Assembly (NCBI RefSeq): GCF_007827695.1
Contig: NZ_VITA01000007.1
Coordinates: 124,001-188,000 of the forward strand
Direction of reading: 5' to 3'
DNA: 64,000 bases
From: Sinorhizobium medicae
Lineage (GTDB): Bacteria > Pseudomonadota > Alphaproteobacteria > Rhizobiales > Rhizobiaceae
This document shows positions 46,575 through 55,729 of the stretch, one piece after another. The notes under the pieces were generated by a model. It was not told the origin of the DNA and did no database searches. It saw nothing but the letters and a program-made list of their open reading frames with translations. How positions within the stretch are numbered: position 1 is the first letter of the stretch; the number at the start of each line of letters is the position of its first letter. A program made the translations under genes and the position numbers.

Positions 46575-48401
46575 ATGCCAAATTTGTTCGGTTTGGAGGA
46601 ACCAGTCGGTTCCTTTGCGCGCAGAGTCTGCTCGGCGGTCGCTCGAAAGGCGCCGCAGGTCCTGGCGTCTATCGCGCTGGTATGCTCCCTTGTCACGCCT
46701 GGCATGGCGCCTCCGGTCGAGGCCGCCGGACAGACACGCACCCTCAAGCTGTATTTCATCCACACCAAGGAAAAGGCGCAGATCACCTTCAAGCGCAATG
46801 GTCGCTACGATCAGAAGGGGCTGCAGCAGATAAACCGTTTTCTTCGCGACTGGCGGCGGAACGAGCCGACAAAAATGGATCCGCGCCTGCTTGATCTCGT
46901 CTGGGAAGTTTATCAGAAGAGCGGTTCGCGCGATTATATCCACGTCGTTTCGGCTTATCGTTCACCGGCGACGAACGGCATGTTGAGGTCACGCTCCAAG
47001 GGCGTCGCCAAGAAGAGCCAGCATATGCTCGGCAAGGCGATGGACTTCTATATTCCGGATGTGAGGCTGAAGTCGCTGCGCGAGATCGGCATGAAGTTCC
47101 AGGTCGGCGGCGTCGGCTACTATCCGACCTCCGGTTCGCCCTTCGTGCACATGGATGTTGGCGGGGTACGCGCCTGGCCGCGCATGACGCGCAACGAGCT
47201 TGCGCGTCTCTTCCCCGATGGCAAGACCATGCACATCCCCTCCGACGGCAAGCCGCTGCCCGGCTATAATCAGGCCGTGGCCGATTATAAGCGCCGCGTC
47301 GGCGCGTCTGCGATCCAGGTCGCGGGCGGCGGTGCCACGGGGTCGGGCGATACCGGAAAGCGCCGCAACCTCTTTGCCGCGCTCTTTGGCGGAGGCGGCG
47401 ACGAGGATGAAGAACCCGCGGCGATTGTCGCCGGTGGCGATGAAGAGGCTCCGGCCAAGGTCCGTACCGCGTCCGCGCCGGCGGCCCAGGATGCTCTCCC
47501 GGGCGTTGCAGGGTCTGCGGCGGGTTCGCAGCAGCAGGACATCGACGCACCAGTGCCTGCCGTGCGACCGGCCTTCAAGGAAACACCGGCTGATGGCGGC
47601 GTCGCTGTAGCGCTCGTCGCTCCGGAGAAGAACAGCGCTCAGGAGGCGTTGGCTGCGGCCATGCCGCAGACGCCGGCCGTGCCATCGGAATTTGCGGATC
47701 TGAGCACCCTCAAGGTTCCTGTCCCGCAGATGCTCGACCGGCGCGACATGAACGCTCTGATCGCCAACGAGACGCTCGTCGCCGCGGCCGGCGGTGAGGC
47801 CGAGGAGTTCGGGTTCGTGCCGGTGCCGGGAATGCGCCCGGCAGGTGAGGAGGCGCTTGCGGCCGTTGCTCAGGCGGACGTCACCGTTCCTCTCTTTGAA
47901 GACCGGCCCGCGCTCGCTTCCGCGGCACAGGCGCCGAACGCAACCGGTGCGACCGGGTCACGCGTGGCTCTCGCCGCGCCGACAACCGAGAACCGGGCGC
48001 CTGCAATTCCTCCTGCGATCGAGCTTGCCGCCTATGCGCCGCAACCGGGTTCGGCTGCGCGTGAGGCGATCTTCGACAGTGTCTTCGACCCAGACGCGGA
48101 TGCCCCCACGAAAGGCGCCCGCCCCAAGAGGCAGGATGCCGAGGCGAAAAGCCGGTCTTCCGTCCGCACCGAGCCGAAGCTGACGCAGAAGATCATTTCC
48201 GAGTGGGCGCTCTCGGCGGGTCGTGTGGCGACCCTGTCCAAGCCGGTCAAGGCGCCGCGCTTCGTCAGCAAGTCGCTCCGCGTCGCTCCGACGACCGTTT
48301 ACGCGGCCGGCTTCACCAGCAATAACGGCGCGGTCGATACGGCGCGCTTCAGCGGCAGTGCCGTCAACTTCATGGAAGTCAAGAAGTTCGACACCAACTG
48401 A
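46575..48401 (+). CDS. Exported DUF882 / M15-type peptidoglycan peptidase with long low-complexity tail
   Basis: 608 residues. A signal-like segment lies at about 25-50. The DUF882 (YcbK-like, peptidase M15) domain covers about 55-205, with zinc-site residues His150 and Asp157 in SQHMLGKAMD and His192 in FVHMDVGG. It probably trims peptide cross-links in the cell wall. The remaining 400 residues are Ala/Pro/Glu/Val-rich and predicted unstructured, unlike E. coli YcbK (182 residues). The ATG at 46575 follows GGGGATTG. A strong terminator follows 21 bp after the stop. Confidence 0.85.
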   Translation: MPNLFGLEEPVGSFARRVCSAVARKAPQVLASIALVCSLVTPGMAPPVEAAGQTRTLKLYFIHTKEKAQITFKRNGRYDQKGLQQINRFLRDWRRNEPTKMDPRLLDLVWEVYQKSGSRDYIHVVSAYRSPATNGMLRSRSKGVAKKSQHMLGKAMDFYIPDVRLKSLREIGMKFQVGGVGYYPTSGSPFVHMDVGGVRAWPRMTRNELARLFPDGKTMHIPSDGKPLPGYNQAVADYKRRVGASAIQVAGGGATGSGDTGKRRNLFAALFGGGGDEDEEPAAIVAGGDEEAPAKVRTASAPAAQDALPGVAGSAAGSQQQDIDAPVPAVRPAFKETPADGGVAVALVAPEKNSAQEALAAAMPQTPAVPSEFADLSTLKVPVPQMLDRRDMNALIANETLVAAAGGEAEEFGFVPVPGMRPAGEEALAAVAQADVTVPLFEDRPALASAAQAPNATGATGSRVALAAPTTENRAPAIPPAIELAAYAPQPGSAAREAIFDSVFDPDADAPTKGARPKRQDAEAKSRSSVRTEPKLTQKIISEWALSAGRVATLSKPVKAPRFVSKSLRVAPTTVYAAGFTSNNGAVDTARFSGSAVNFMEVKKFDTN

Positions 48402-48422
48402 GTCTTGCCGCCACGCATAAGC

Positions 48423-48457
48423 AAGAGCGTTTCAGTGTTCCGCTGAAACGCTCTTTT
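48423..48457 (+). terminator. Terminator of the DUF882 gene
   Basis: A perfect 13-bp stem (48423-48435 with 48443-48455, 7-nt loop) followed by TTTTGTTTT. The rest of 48458-48708 holds only a 13-bp direct repeat (48528-48540 and 48564-48576) and no gene I can support. Confidence 0.9.
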
Positions 48458-48708
48458 GTTTTCGAAGCTTCGAACTTCGGATGAGAAGCCGCTGCCCGAC
48501 CGGCGCTTTGCGCCATCCGATCAAAGCAGCCGGACAGTCTTTCGTAGAGCAGGACGGATGTGGAGCCGGACAGTCTGTCGCGAATGCTTCATGCGGCTGA
48601 ACCGACCATGAAACCAAAGCTCAGCAGAGCGATTGCTGTCTGGCGAGGGCGGGTGAAATTTTCAGCAAAATTGCCTCGATTTTCAAAAGAACCCTTTGAC
48701 ATCAGCAG

Positions 48709-49266
48709 CTATCGTGACGTCTCCTTGCGCCAAACCGTGACTTCCAAAATAGAATTTCCGGTTTCGTAGATTATGGTTAGCGAAACGTTTATAGTAGTTG
48801 AACCTTTCGTCATCTCAAATAGCCCTCTACTAACAGTTTTAATCCCGTAGCTTTCTTTTGTGAAGTTCCCTAATATTGTGATCATGACGTCTCCGATAAA
48901 ATCTGATCCGTCAATCAGCTCAATTTTACATCCTTTATTTTCTCCAAAGATATGCTTGTGGTTAATTGTAAAAACCATGTATCTTTGTCGTGGAAAAAAG
49001 CCAATTATAACTTTAGGTCCTACAGCAACTACAACAGTGTTCTTTCCTGCTAAGAAAGAATCTTTGAACCCATACTGTTTGAGATCGGCGGCAGACACGG
49101 TTTGCAATTCTGCAGCCGGAAGACATTTGTCCATCGCAAGCTGCAACGCTCTGTTGATGTCCATAGCCGTGGTTTGGCCTTTTCCATCTGACGGGCCCGT
49201 TTCAGAAGAGCTTGCACATCCATTTAGGCCCGTAGCCACTGCGAGAACAAGGGCAAGATTTTTCAT
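48709..49266 (-). CDS. Hypothetical lipoprotein in an AT-rich island
   Basis: 185 residues, unrecognised. MKNLALVLAVATGLNGCASS is a textbook lipoprotein signal with the lipidated cysteine at residue 17. The mature protein begins with a Ser/Gly linker and continues with about 150 residues of mixed alpha/beta character (KVIIGFFPRQRYMVF, SYGIKTVSRGLFEM). Base composition is clearly AT-richer than every neighbour and codons such as ATA, TTA and AGA are frequent, suggesting recent acquisition. The frame stays open to 49536 upstream, but the signal peptide decides the start. No function can be proposed. Confidence 0.75.
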   Translation of the reverse strand: MKNLALVLAVATGLNGCASSSETGPSDGKGQTTAMDINRALQLAMDKCLPAAELQTVSAADLKQYGFKDSFLAGKNTVVVAVGPKVIIGFFPRQRYMVFTINHKHIFGENKGCKIELIDGSDFIGDVMITILGNFTKESYGIKTVSRGLFEMTKGSTTINVSLTIIYETGNSILEVTVWRKETSR

Positions 49267-49806
49267 GCTACGAAGCGCCTTTCCGCCGAAATAGGCCGTG
49301 CTCAGGGCCGATCCAATTATTGAGGTTTGGCCGTTGGTTCTTATCTGCATGCCTGGAACCGACATTATGCGCAAATAAGTTGCATTAAGGTTTCTTACGC
49401 GCTTGACGTGTCGGAGCGATGCCTCGCTCCCACGAGGTGGGCCGAGACGTTCCGCCGTTGAGCCATCCACGGCAGGCAAAAGCCCTCCAGCCGTCACGCA
49501 AGGAGTGAGCGCCGGTTGGGTCGACGCTTCTGTCAATCAGACCGTTTGTGGAGGCGAGTTCGCAATGCGGTGCTCCGCCGGAGAAGGTAGCCCTCGGCGT
49601 CGGCGGCAAGCACAATATCGTAATCGCTGCGATTGCAGCGGCAAGCTATGTGCGGGCTTGCGGCGGCGGTGTCCGATGCCCAATCCCAAGATTGGAAATT
49701 GTTCGAGGAATGCGCCCAACTATGGGGCCGCATTCCTCGGCTTCGGCGTCCGAGATGCCAGGAGAAAGGATGTCGTCAAGGACCGGTCAAAGCCGATCGT
49801 GGCTGA
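49267..49806. other. 540-bp interval without a supported gene
   Basis: Short open frames on both strands (for example 49385-49615 minus and 49548-49982 plus) have no recognisable domain, no convincing ribosome site and different compositions. The interval changes from AT-rich next to the lipoprotein to GC-rich toward gapR. It may hold decayed genes, but no specific family was recognised. Confidence 0.4.
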
Positions 49807-50079
49807 TCAGGCTGCGTCCTCGGTCTCGGCCGCAGGGATCATGCCCAGCGCCTGGAGGTAGGTGTCGAGGATGGCTTCCTGTTCCATGCGCTCGTCGGCA
49901 TCCTGTTTGCGGATGGAAATCACCTTGCGCAGGATCTTGGCATCGAAGCCCATCGATTTCGCCTCGCCATAGACATCCTTGATGTCGTCGGCGATGGTCT
50001 TCTTCTCTTCTTCCAGCCGTTCGATCCGTTCGATGAAAGCGCGAAGCTGGTCGCGGGCAATGCCGTGAGCATCCGACAT
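49807..50079 (-). CDS. gapR: GapR family DNA-binding protein (DUF2312)
   Basis: 90 residues, the standard length. The sequence is helical throughout: [19 protein letters not shown], then [18 protein letters not shown] and [20 protein letters not shown], which is the DUF2312 signature. GapR of Caulobacter binds overtwisted DNA ahead of polymerases and helps topoisomerases during replication. The ATG at 50079 follows AAGGAGACG; the frame continues 60 codons upstream without a start signal. It is a single-gene unit between DUF1244 and the AT-rich island. Confidence 0.93.
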   Translation of the reverse strand: MSDAHGIARDQLRAFIERIERLEEEKKTIADDIKDVYGEAKSMGFDAKILRKVISIRKQDADERMEQEAILDTYLQALGMIPAAETEDAA

Positions 50080-50183
50080 GGTCGTCTCCTTATGGGATGA
50101 ATTTTCCGGGTGCTGTGACCTGCCGTGAACGGCCGCCGAGGTCAAGGGCGATTGCGCAACAACACAGGCATTTCCTCCAACTC

Positions 50184-50489
50184 CTATTCCTTGGGCCGGT
50201 TGCGCTCGAACGCGGCATTCTGCTCGGCGGAAGCCTCTTTCTGGTTCCGAGCCCGCCATTCGTCATAGGGCATGCCGTAGACGATCTCGCGGGATTCGTC
50301 CTTGCTCATCGTCACGCCTGAGGCTTCCGCCGCTTCGCGATACCAGTTCGACAGGCAATTGCGGCAGAAGCCGGCAAGGTTCATCAGATCGATGTTCTGA
50401 ACGTCGCTGCGTTCGCGCAGATGCTCGAGCAGCCGGCGAAAGGCCGCTGCCTCGAATGCGGTGCTTTGGTTCGGGGTGAGCTCGGTCAT
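50184..50489 (-). CDS. DUF1244 family protein
   Basis: 101 residues. The conserved core is [20 protein letters not shown] followed by [11 protein letters not shown], with the paired cysteines of DUF1244, and [12 protein letters not shown]. The function is unknown; the C-x-x-C suggests a metal or redox role (inference). The ATG at 50489 follows GAGGAGACGAAG; an ATG ten codons upstream would overlap the preceding gene. It lies 19 bp after the amidohydrolase gene and is likely co-transcribed. Confidence 0.88.
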   Translation of the reverse strand: MTELTPNQSTAFEAAAFRRLLEHLRERSDVQNIDLMNLAGFCRNCLSNWYREAAEASGVTMSKDESREIVYGMPYDEWRARNQKEASAEQNAAFERNRPKE

Positions 50490-50508
50490 GGGCTTCGTCT
50501 CCTCTTCG

Positions 50509-51303
50509 TCAGTTTTCATAGGCGCCCGTGCGCGACGGGTGACGTTGATAGACGTGGAGCTCCGGCAGGTCGTTGAGCTCCGCAAGGATGGGCGCCAGTC
50601 GTTCCGCCCAGGCGGCGACGCCCGCTGTATCGGCTATAAGATCCTGGCGGACTTCTATCAGTGCATGCGCGATCCCGGGCGTCATGCAGTGCCGATACAT
50701 GGTATCGCCACGCAGTGCGCCGTCATAGGGTTCATTGTTGCCGACCACGATCTCGCCGTCCGCCTGGAGCCGTTCCATCAGCGGAAAGACGGCACGCGGA
50801 TCGTTGTCCCACAGAACCGAGGCATGCCACGGACGCGCAATGCCTTTCCAAGAAGGCGTGAAGGAATGCAAGGAGATGACCAGAGGCGCTCGTCCGCCGG
50901 CGGCCGCGGTCCGGGCGATGGTCTCCGATACGGCTCCATGGTAGGGGCGGTGAAAGCGCTCTATCCGGTGTTGCCACTCCTCGTCGGCTATCGGATGGTT
51001 GCCCGGAACGATCGCGCCGTCGGAGATCTTCATGATCAGCGTCGGGTCGTCTTCGCCGCGGTTCGGGTCGATCAGGAGGCGCGAGAAACAGCCGAGGACC
51101 GCCGGCGCCTCGAGTGCGACCGACAATTGCCGTGTGAGCGGTTCGATACCGATATCATAGGCGATGTGACGCTCGAAAGCGCTTTCCGGCAGGCCCAGCC
51201 GGCCGTACTCTGCCGGAAGCCGGTTCATTGCATGGTCGGCAAGAAGCACGAGGCCCTTGGCAGGATTGCCCTCGATGATCTCGTAGGGAGAGTAGTGCTG
51301 CAT
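50509..51303 (-). CDS. N-formylglutamate amidohydrolase family protein
   Basis: 264 residues. Family landmarks are VLLADHAMNRLP, DIGIEPLTRQLS, SRLLIDPNRG (a metal-site segment), ISLHSFTP and GNNEPYD. Members hydrolyse N-formylglutamate in histidine breakdown (HutG) or related N-acyl amino acids. No hut genes are present, so the substrate is open. The preferred ATG at 51303 follows GGAGCGGA; another at 51333 has no ribosome site and lies beside the palindrome at 51336-51366. DUF1244 follows on the same strand. Confidence 0.85.
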   Translation of the reverse strand: MQHYSPYEIIEGNPAKGLVLLADHAMNRLPAEYGRLGLPESAFERHIAYDIGIEPLTRQLSVALEAPAVLGCFSRLLIDPNRGEDDPTLIMKISDGAIVPGNHPIADEEWQHRIERFHRPYHGAVSETIARTAAAGGRAPLVISLHSFTPSWKGIARPWHASVLWDNDPRAVFPLMERLQADGEIVVGNNEPYDGALRGDTMYRHCMTPGIAHALIEVRQDLIADTAGVAAWAERLAPILAELNDLPELHVYQRHPSRTGAYEN

Positions 51304-51335
51304 TCCGCTCCGTCTTTTCAGAATCGATCCCATTC

Positions 51336-51366
51336 ATGATTTCAGGTTGATCCAACCTGAAATCAT
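51336..51366. promoter_or_regulatory. 31-bp perfect palindrome upstream of the amidohydrolase gene
   Basis: The arms 51336-51349 and 51353-51366 are perfect 14-bp inverted copies separated by 3 bp. It sits 33 bp before the preferred start codon. The candidates are an operator for a dimeric regulator, a 5'-UTR hairpin, or a short intergenic palindromic repeat of the kind scattered through rhizobial genomes. No T-run flanks it. Confidence 0.6.
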
Positions 51367-51547
51367 CGGGGTCCATAGCTGCCCATCTGATTGCACGCAG
51401 AGCCGCCATTCGCAAGAAAAACGCGAAGCTCTTATACCGTTCTGTCACAGGAGTGACTGATATAATCGATTAGAGTTGCGTTGACTTTCAAGGCTGTCCG
51501 TCGCAAGAAAGTGCCACGCAAATCAAAACGGAGTTCCGCAGGAAGCC

Positions 51548-52024
51548 GTGTCTAGATATCCTTTTTCCAGAGTGAAGCCGGGGTCGATGACGTTTGGATC
51601 CATCCTCCTGTTTTCTTTAGCAGTTTCCGTCCCATTTCTCTCCGCTGGCGCTGCCCGCGCCGATTTTCGCGTGTGCAACGGGACACAGACTCTTGTCGGC
51701 GTCGCGATCGGATACCGGGCTAAGGAAGGCTGGGTCACGGAAGGCTGGTGGCAGGTGCCGGCAACGACCTGCGCTACCCTGATCGAGGGCGAACTCCAGT
51801 CCCGGTACTACTATCTCTACGCGGAAGATGCGGCCAAAGGCGGCCGCTGGACCGGCGACGTCAACATGTGCGTGGCCGAGAACGAGTTCAAGATCGTCGG
51901 TGTCCAGGACTGCTTCGCCCGCGGTTTCCAGCGTATGGGATTCAAGGAATATGACACGGGGCGGCAGGGAAGCTGGATGGTTCAGCTTTCCGACACGCCC
52001 GGCACGCAGGAAAGCCAGAATTGA
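51548..52024 (+). CDS. DUF1036 family exported protein
   Basis: 158 residues. A signal peptide (about 1-38, ending AARA-DF) leads into the DUF1036 domain: FRVCNGTQTLVGVAIGYR, GWWQVPATTCATLI, YYLYAEDA and CVAENEFKI, with four spaced cysteines that may form disulfides in the periplasm. The function is unknown. The GTG at 51548 follows AGGAAG; an ATG at 51587 is possible. Its stop overlaps the pykA start by one base, so the two are coupled, although the link between an exported protein and glycolysis is not explained. Confidence 0.87.
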   Translation: MSRYPFSRVKPGSMTFGSILLFSLAVSVPFLSAGAARADFRVCNGTQTLVGVAIGYRAKEGWVTEGWWQVPATTCATLIEGELQSRYYYLYAEDAAKGGRWTGDVNMCVAENEFKIVGVQDCFARGFQRMGFKEYDTGRQGSWMVQLSDTPGTQESQN

Positions 52025-53463
52025 TGAGACGGAACAGGAAAGTCAAAATCCTCGCTACGCTGGGGCCGGCATCGGCCGATGAGCAGATGATCCAGAAGCT
52101 GCACGAGGCGGGGGCCGATCTGTTCCGTATCAATATGAGCCATGCGAGTCATGAAGTCATGCGCACTCTGATAGAGCGGATCCGTTCGGTCGAGGCGCGT
52201 TGCGGCCGCCCCATCGGCATTCTGGCCGACCTGCAGGGTCCGAAGCTGCGCGTCGGAAAGTTCGCGGAGGGAAAGGTCGAGCTCAAGCCCGGTCAGACCT
52301 TCACGCTCGACAATCGGGATGTGCCCGGGGACAGCCGCCGCGTCTATCTTCCGCATCCGGAGATCCTCGAAGCCGTCAAGCCCGGCCATCGTTTGCTGAT
52401 CGATGATGGCAAGCTGCATCTGCGCGCCGAAAAAACCGATGGCAAGAGCATCGTCACCACGGTCGTCTCCGGCACGAGGATCTCTGATCGCAAGGGCGTC
52501 AGCCTGCCCGATACGCTGCTCGGCGTCGGCGCGCTGACCGACAAGGACCGCGTCGACCTCGATGCCGTGCTGGCGACGGGGCAGGTCGACTGGGTGGCGC
52601 TTTCCTTTATCCAGCGCCCTGAAGACCTTGCGGAGGTTCGTAAGATCGCACGGGGTCGCGTCGGGCTGATGTCGAAAATCGAAAAGCCGCAGGCGATCGA
52701 GCGGATTGACGAGATCATCGAGCTTTCGGATGCTCTGATGGTGGCCCGCGGCGATCTTGGCGTCGAGATGCCGCTCGAATCCGTGCCGGGGCTTCAAAAG
52801 CAATTGACGCGGGCCTGCCGGCGAGCCGGCAAGCCCGTCGTGGTCGCAACGCAGATGCTTGAATCGATGATCTCCTCGCCGGTGCCGACGCGCGCCGAGG
52901 TGTCGGACGTGGCCACCGCCGTGTTCGAAGGTGCCGATGCGGTGATGCTCTCGGCCGAGTCCGCTTCCGGCGAGTACCCGATCGAGGCGGTTTCGACCAT
53001 GGCGTCGATCGCCAGCAACGTCGAACGCGATCCGCATTATCCGGGGATCATCTATGCCCAGCGCACGCCGCCGGAAGCGACGGGTGCGGATGCCATCTCG
53101 CTTGCCGCCCACCAGATCGCCGAAACGCTCAAGCTCGCAGCGATCGTAACCTACACATCCTCCGGCACGACCGGGCTTCGGGCGGCGCGCGAGCGGCCCC
53201 AGGTGCCGGTCATCGCGCTTTCGCCAATCGTCCAGACGGCCCGTCGCCTTTCCGTGGTCTGGGGCCTGCACTGCGTCGTCACCGAGGATGCCACCGACCT
53301 CGACGACATGGTCAACCGCGCCTGTCGTATCGTCTCGACAGAAGGTTTCGGCAAGCCCGGAGACCGCGTCATCGTTACCGCCGGTGTCCCGCTTGGTACC
53401 CCGGGGGCCACGAACATGTTGCGCATCGCCTATATCGGCTCGGACGGGCAGTCGGCGGTGTAA
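52024..53463 (+). CDS. pykA: Pyruvate kinase
   Basis: 479 residues. The barrel carries TLGPAS, RINMSHASHE, DLQGPKLRVG, the catalytic lysine in LMSKIEKPQAI, MVARGDLGVEMP and VVATQMLESM; the B-domain and C-terminal allosteric domain follow. It makes pyruvate and ATP from phosphoenolpyruvate. The ATG at 52024 is preceded by AGGAAAGCC and overlaps the DUF1036 stop codon; an in-frame TTG one codon earlier is rejected. Its length is normal for the family. Confidence 0.97.
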   Translation: MRRNRKVKILATLGPASADEQMIQKLHEAGADLFRINMSHASHEVMRTLIERIRSVEARCGRPIGILADLQGPKLRVGKFAEGKVELKPGQTFTLDNRDVPGDSRRVYLPHPEILEAVKPGHRLLIDDGKLHLRAEKTDGKSIVTTVVSGTRISDRKGVSLPDTLLGVGALTDKDRVDLDAVLATGQVDWVALSFIQRPEDLAEVRKIARGRVGLMSKIEKPQAIERIDEIIELSDALMVARGDLGVEMPLESVPGLQKQLTRACRRAGKPVVVATQMLESMISSPVPTRAEVSDVATAVFEGADAVMLSAESASGEYPIEAVSTMASIASNVERDPHYPGIIYAQRTPPEATGADAISLAAHQIAETLKLAAIVTYTSSGTTGLRAARERPQVPVIALSPIVQTARRLSVVWGLHCVVTEDATDLDDMVNRACRIVSTEGFGKPGDRVIVTAGVPLGTPGATNMLRIAYIGSDGQSAV

Positions 53464-53647
53464 AGCATCGCAGGATGCGTTTCGGGTCTGTGCTGCTTGT
53501 CATTTCGCCGAAGGCACGGGCGTGGTTGTAGTCGATCCCTGGCAAGGCTGAGGTGCTGATTTCTCTCCGCGCATGTGTCCGGCACGCCGCGAGCCGCGAG
53601 AGGGACTCGATCAGGCCGGCTGAGGGGCATTCGTCGACGCGTACCGG

Positions 53648-54250
53648 TCACGTCCGGCTGCCGGCGAGCTTTTCTGCCAATTCGCCAAGCTGCTCCTGCG
53701 CCTTCCGGTCGGACGGATAGACGTCGAGGAATTGCTGCCATGCACGCATGGCGAGCTCTTCCTTGCCGGCAGCCTCCAACATGGTGGCCATGCCGGCGAG
53801 TGCGCCGAAATGGCGAGGCTCCAAGGCGAGCACGCGGTTGATGTCGGACATCGACTTGCGAAAGTTGCCCATCTGGTAATGAAGCGTGGCGCGACGGTTC
53901 CAGCCTTCGACATAGTCGGGCGAAAGGGCGATCACCTGGTCGAGAAGATCGAGCGCCGCCGTCTGCTTCTCCTCGGCGATCGCCTTGTTGGCCCATTGCA
54001 TCAGAAGGTTCACGGTCGCGCTGCCGGAATCCTGCCATTCGAGGCGAATGCGTTCGGCGACCTGACGGGCCTTGTCCTCCTCGACTTCCCTCTTGAGATC
54101 GGTGAAGAGTGCGTCGACGCGCTCTTTTGGAGTGGTGAGGGCCGCGACCTCTGTTTGAGGCGAGGGCTCTGCCGCCACAAGCGGCGTGCTGTCCACTGTC
54201 GTGGCGCACATGGCAAGACATGCCAGAATCAAGTTCGAGAAAACGCGCAT
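53648..54250 (-). CDS. TPR-repeat exported protein
   Basis: 200 residues. A signal peptide (about 1-25) precedes helical repeats. At least three TPR-like units follow (ALDLLDQVIALSPDYVEGWN, ATLHYQMGNFRKSMSDIN, RVLALEPRHFGALAGMATML). TPR proteins act as protein-binding scaffolds; the partner here is unknown and no enzymatic domain is visible. An upstream in-frame ATG at 54259 is an alternative start. The gene stands alone between pykA and rpmJ. Confidence 0.82.
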   Translation of the reverse strand: MRVFSNLILACLAMCATTVDSTPLVAAEPSPQTEVAALTTPKERVDALFTDLKREVEEDKARQVAERIRLEWQDSGSATVNLLMQWANKAIAEEKQTAALDLLDQVIALSPDYVEGWNRRATLHYQMGNFRKSMSDINRVLALEPRHFGALAGMATMLEAAGKEELAMRAWQQFLDVYPSDRKAQEQLGELAEKLAGSRT

Positions 54251-54350
54251 GGCGGGCATCGTAGCCCGCCATGAAACAAGATCAAATCAATTTTAGGAAA
54301 TCAGCGAGTGACCCCATCAAGGCGCAGGCGGCAATTGCCGCCGCAGGACA

Positions 54351-54476
54351 TCAGCCCTGGCGCGCCTTGAAGCGCGGGTTCAGCTTGTTGATGATGTAGA
54401 CGCGGCCCTTGCGACGAACCAGACGGTTTTCGCGGTGACGGGTCTTCAGGGACTTGAGCGAATTCTTGATCTTCAT
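54351..54476 (-). CDS. rpmJ: 50S ribosomal protein L36
   Basis: 41 residues, highly basic: [20 protein letters not shown], then [20 protein letters not shown] and a final Gly. This is the alphaproteobacterial zinc-free (C-minus) form of L36, lacking the four cysteines of the other form. AGGAAAA precedes the ATG. It lies alone, away from the other ribosomal operons, as is normal for this form. Confidence 0.96.
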   Translation of the reverse strand: MKIKNSLKSLKTRHRENRLVRRKGRVYIINKLNPRFKARQG

Positions 54477-54536
54477 TTTTCCTGATCCGCATGGTTTCGG
54501 GGAATGAAAATTCGCCCGGTAATTCTAACAATCAAA

Positions 54537-54556
54537 AGCGCGCCGTTCAGCGCGCT
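54537..54556 (-). terminator. Terminator of the ydcH-purE-purK operon
   Basis: A 7-bp GC stem (54537-54543 with 54550-54556) is followed on the minus strand by TTTTG. It lies 124 bp past the purK stop codon and ahead of rpmJ. Confidence 0.7.
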
Positions 54557-54679
54557 GTCCAAGTAGGCAGGCACATAGCGTGTCGTCCCAATCGTGTCAA
54601 CCGCGCGCCGGGGATTTTGCCGCCTGTTCCCCGTCCCATCTGTGCCCGTTCCATGTGTCCCCGTTTCATGAGGGCCGGA

Positions 54680-55729
54680 TCAGAGCAGGCGGGTGAAATG
54701 CCCCATCTTGCGGCCGGGCCGCGCCTCGGTCTTCCCGTAGAGATGAAGAAGCACGTTGCGCTCTCCAAGCAGGTCCGCAACGCCGGCGATGTCGTCGCCG
54801 ATAAGGTTCTGCATCACGCAGTCCGAATGGCGCGACGGGTCGCCGAGGGGCAGCCCGGCAATCGCGCGGATATGCTGCTCGAATTGCGAAACGACACAGG
54901 CGGCCTCCGTCCAGTGGCCGGAATTGTGGACGCGCGGGGCGATCTCGTTTGCGACGACGCTGCCGTCGGCGAGAACGAAAAACTCGACACCGATGACGCC
55001 CACATAGCCAAGCGCCGCAAGGATGCCGGTAGCCGCCTTGCGGGCCGCTTCGGTGGTTGCCGCGCCGACGGATGCGGGCACGATCGAGGTGTGGAGAATG
55101 CCGTGGCGATGTATGTTTTCTGCGGGGTCGAAGCAGGCGGTGGTCCCGTCGGCCGCGCGGGCGGCTATAACCGAGATCTCCCGCTCGAAGGACACGAGGC
55201 TTTCGAGGATCAGGGGGACCTGCCCGAGCGCGACATAGGCGCCCGCCGGATCGTCGGTGGCGGAACGGAAGACGCGTTGACCTTTGCCGTCATAGCCGAA
55301 CCGGCGGGTCTTGAGCACGCCGGCCCCGCCGAAGTCGGAAAGGGCGGCCTCAAGGTCGGCCTGGCTGTCGACGGAACGGAAGCGGGCGGTGTCGATGCCG
55401 CAGCCGTTGATGAAGCGCTTTTCGACGAGACGGTCCTGTGCCACTTCCAGCGCCTTCGGCGGCGGGAAGACCGGCCGCGTACGGGCGAGCTGTTCGGCGG
55501 CCGAGACGGGGACATTCTCGAATTCGTAAGTGACGAGGTCTGCCACCCGGGCAAGCTCGGCCAAGGCGTCCGGATCGTCATAAGCGGCAAGGATCTGCTC
55601 GTTGGCCACCTGCGCGGCGGGACAGTCCGGCTGGGGCTCGAGTACGACAGTTCGAAAATTCAGGCGGGCAGCGGCCATGGCCAGCATGCGGCCGAGCTGG
55701 CCGCCGCCGATGATGCCGATCGTCTTCAT
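54680..55729 (-). CDS. purK: 5-(Carboxyamino)imidazole ribonucleotide synthase
   Basis: 349 residues of the ATP-grasp fold. The N-terminal [12 protein letters not shown] loop and [28 protein letters not shown] and [14 protein letters not shown] are PurK signatures. It carboxylates aminoimidazole ribonucleotide with bicarbonate and ATP, handing the product to PurE. The ATG at 55729 overlaps the purE stop by 4 bp. The frame is open for another 88 codons upstream, which is purE in another phase. Confidence 0.95.
   Translation of the reverse strand: MKTIGIIGGGQLGRMLAMAAARLNFRTVVLEPQPDCPAAQVANEQILAAYDDPDALAELARVADLVTYEFENVPVSAAEQLARTRPVFPPPKALEVAQDRLVEKRFINGCGIDTARFRSVDSQADLEAALSDFGGAGVLKTRRFGYDGKGQRVFRSATDDPAGAYVALGQVPLILESLVSFEREISVIAARAADGTTACFDPAENIHRHGILHTSIVPASVGAATTEAARKAATGILAALGYVGVIGVEFFVLADGSVVANEIAPRVHNSGHWTEAACVVSQFEQHIRAIAGLPLGDPSRHSDCVMQNLIGDDIAGVADLLGERNVLLHLYGKTEARPGRKMGHFTRLL

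Noticed and set aside
49385-49982. Short open frames (minus 49385-49733, plus 49548-49982) as genes or transposase remnants
   Set aside because: No domain, ribosome site or terminal repeat was recognisable, and the plus-strand frame runs into the antisense of gapR.
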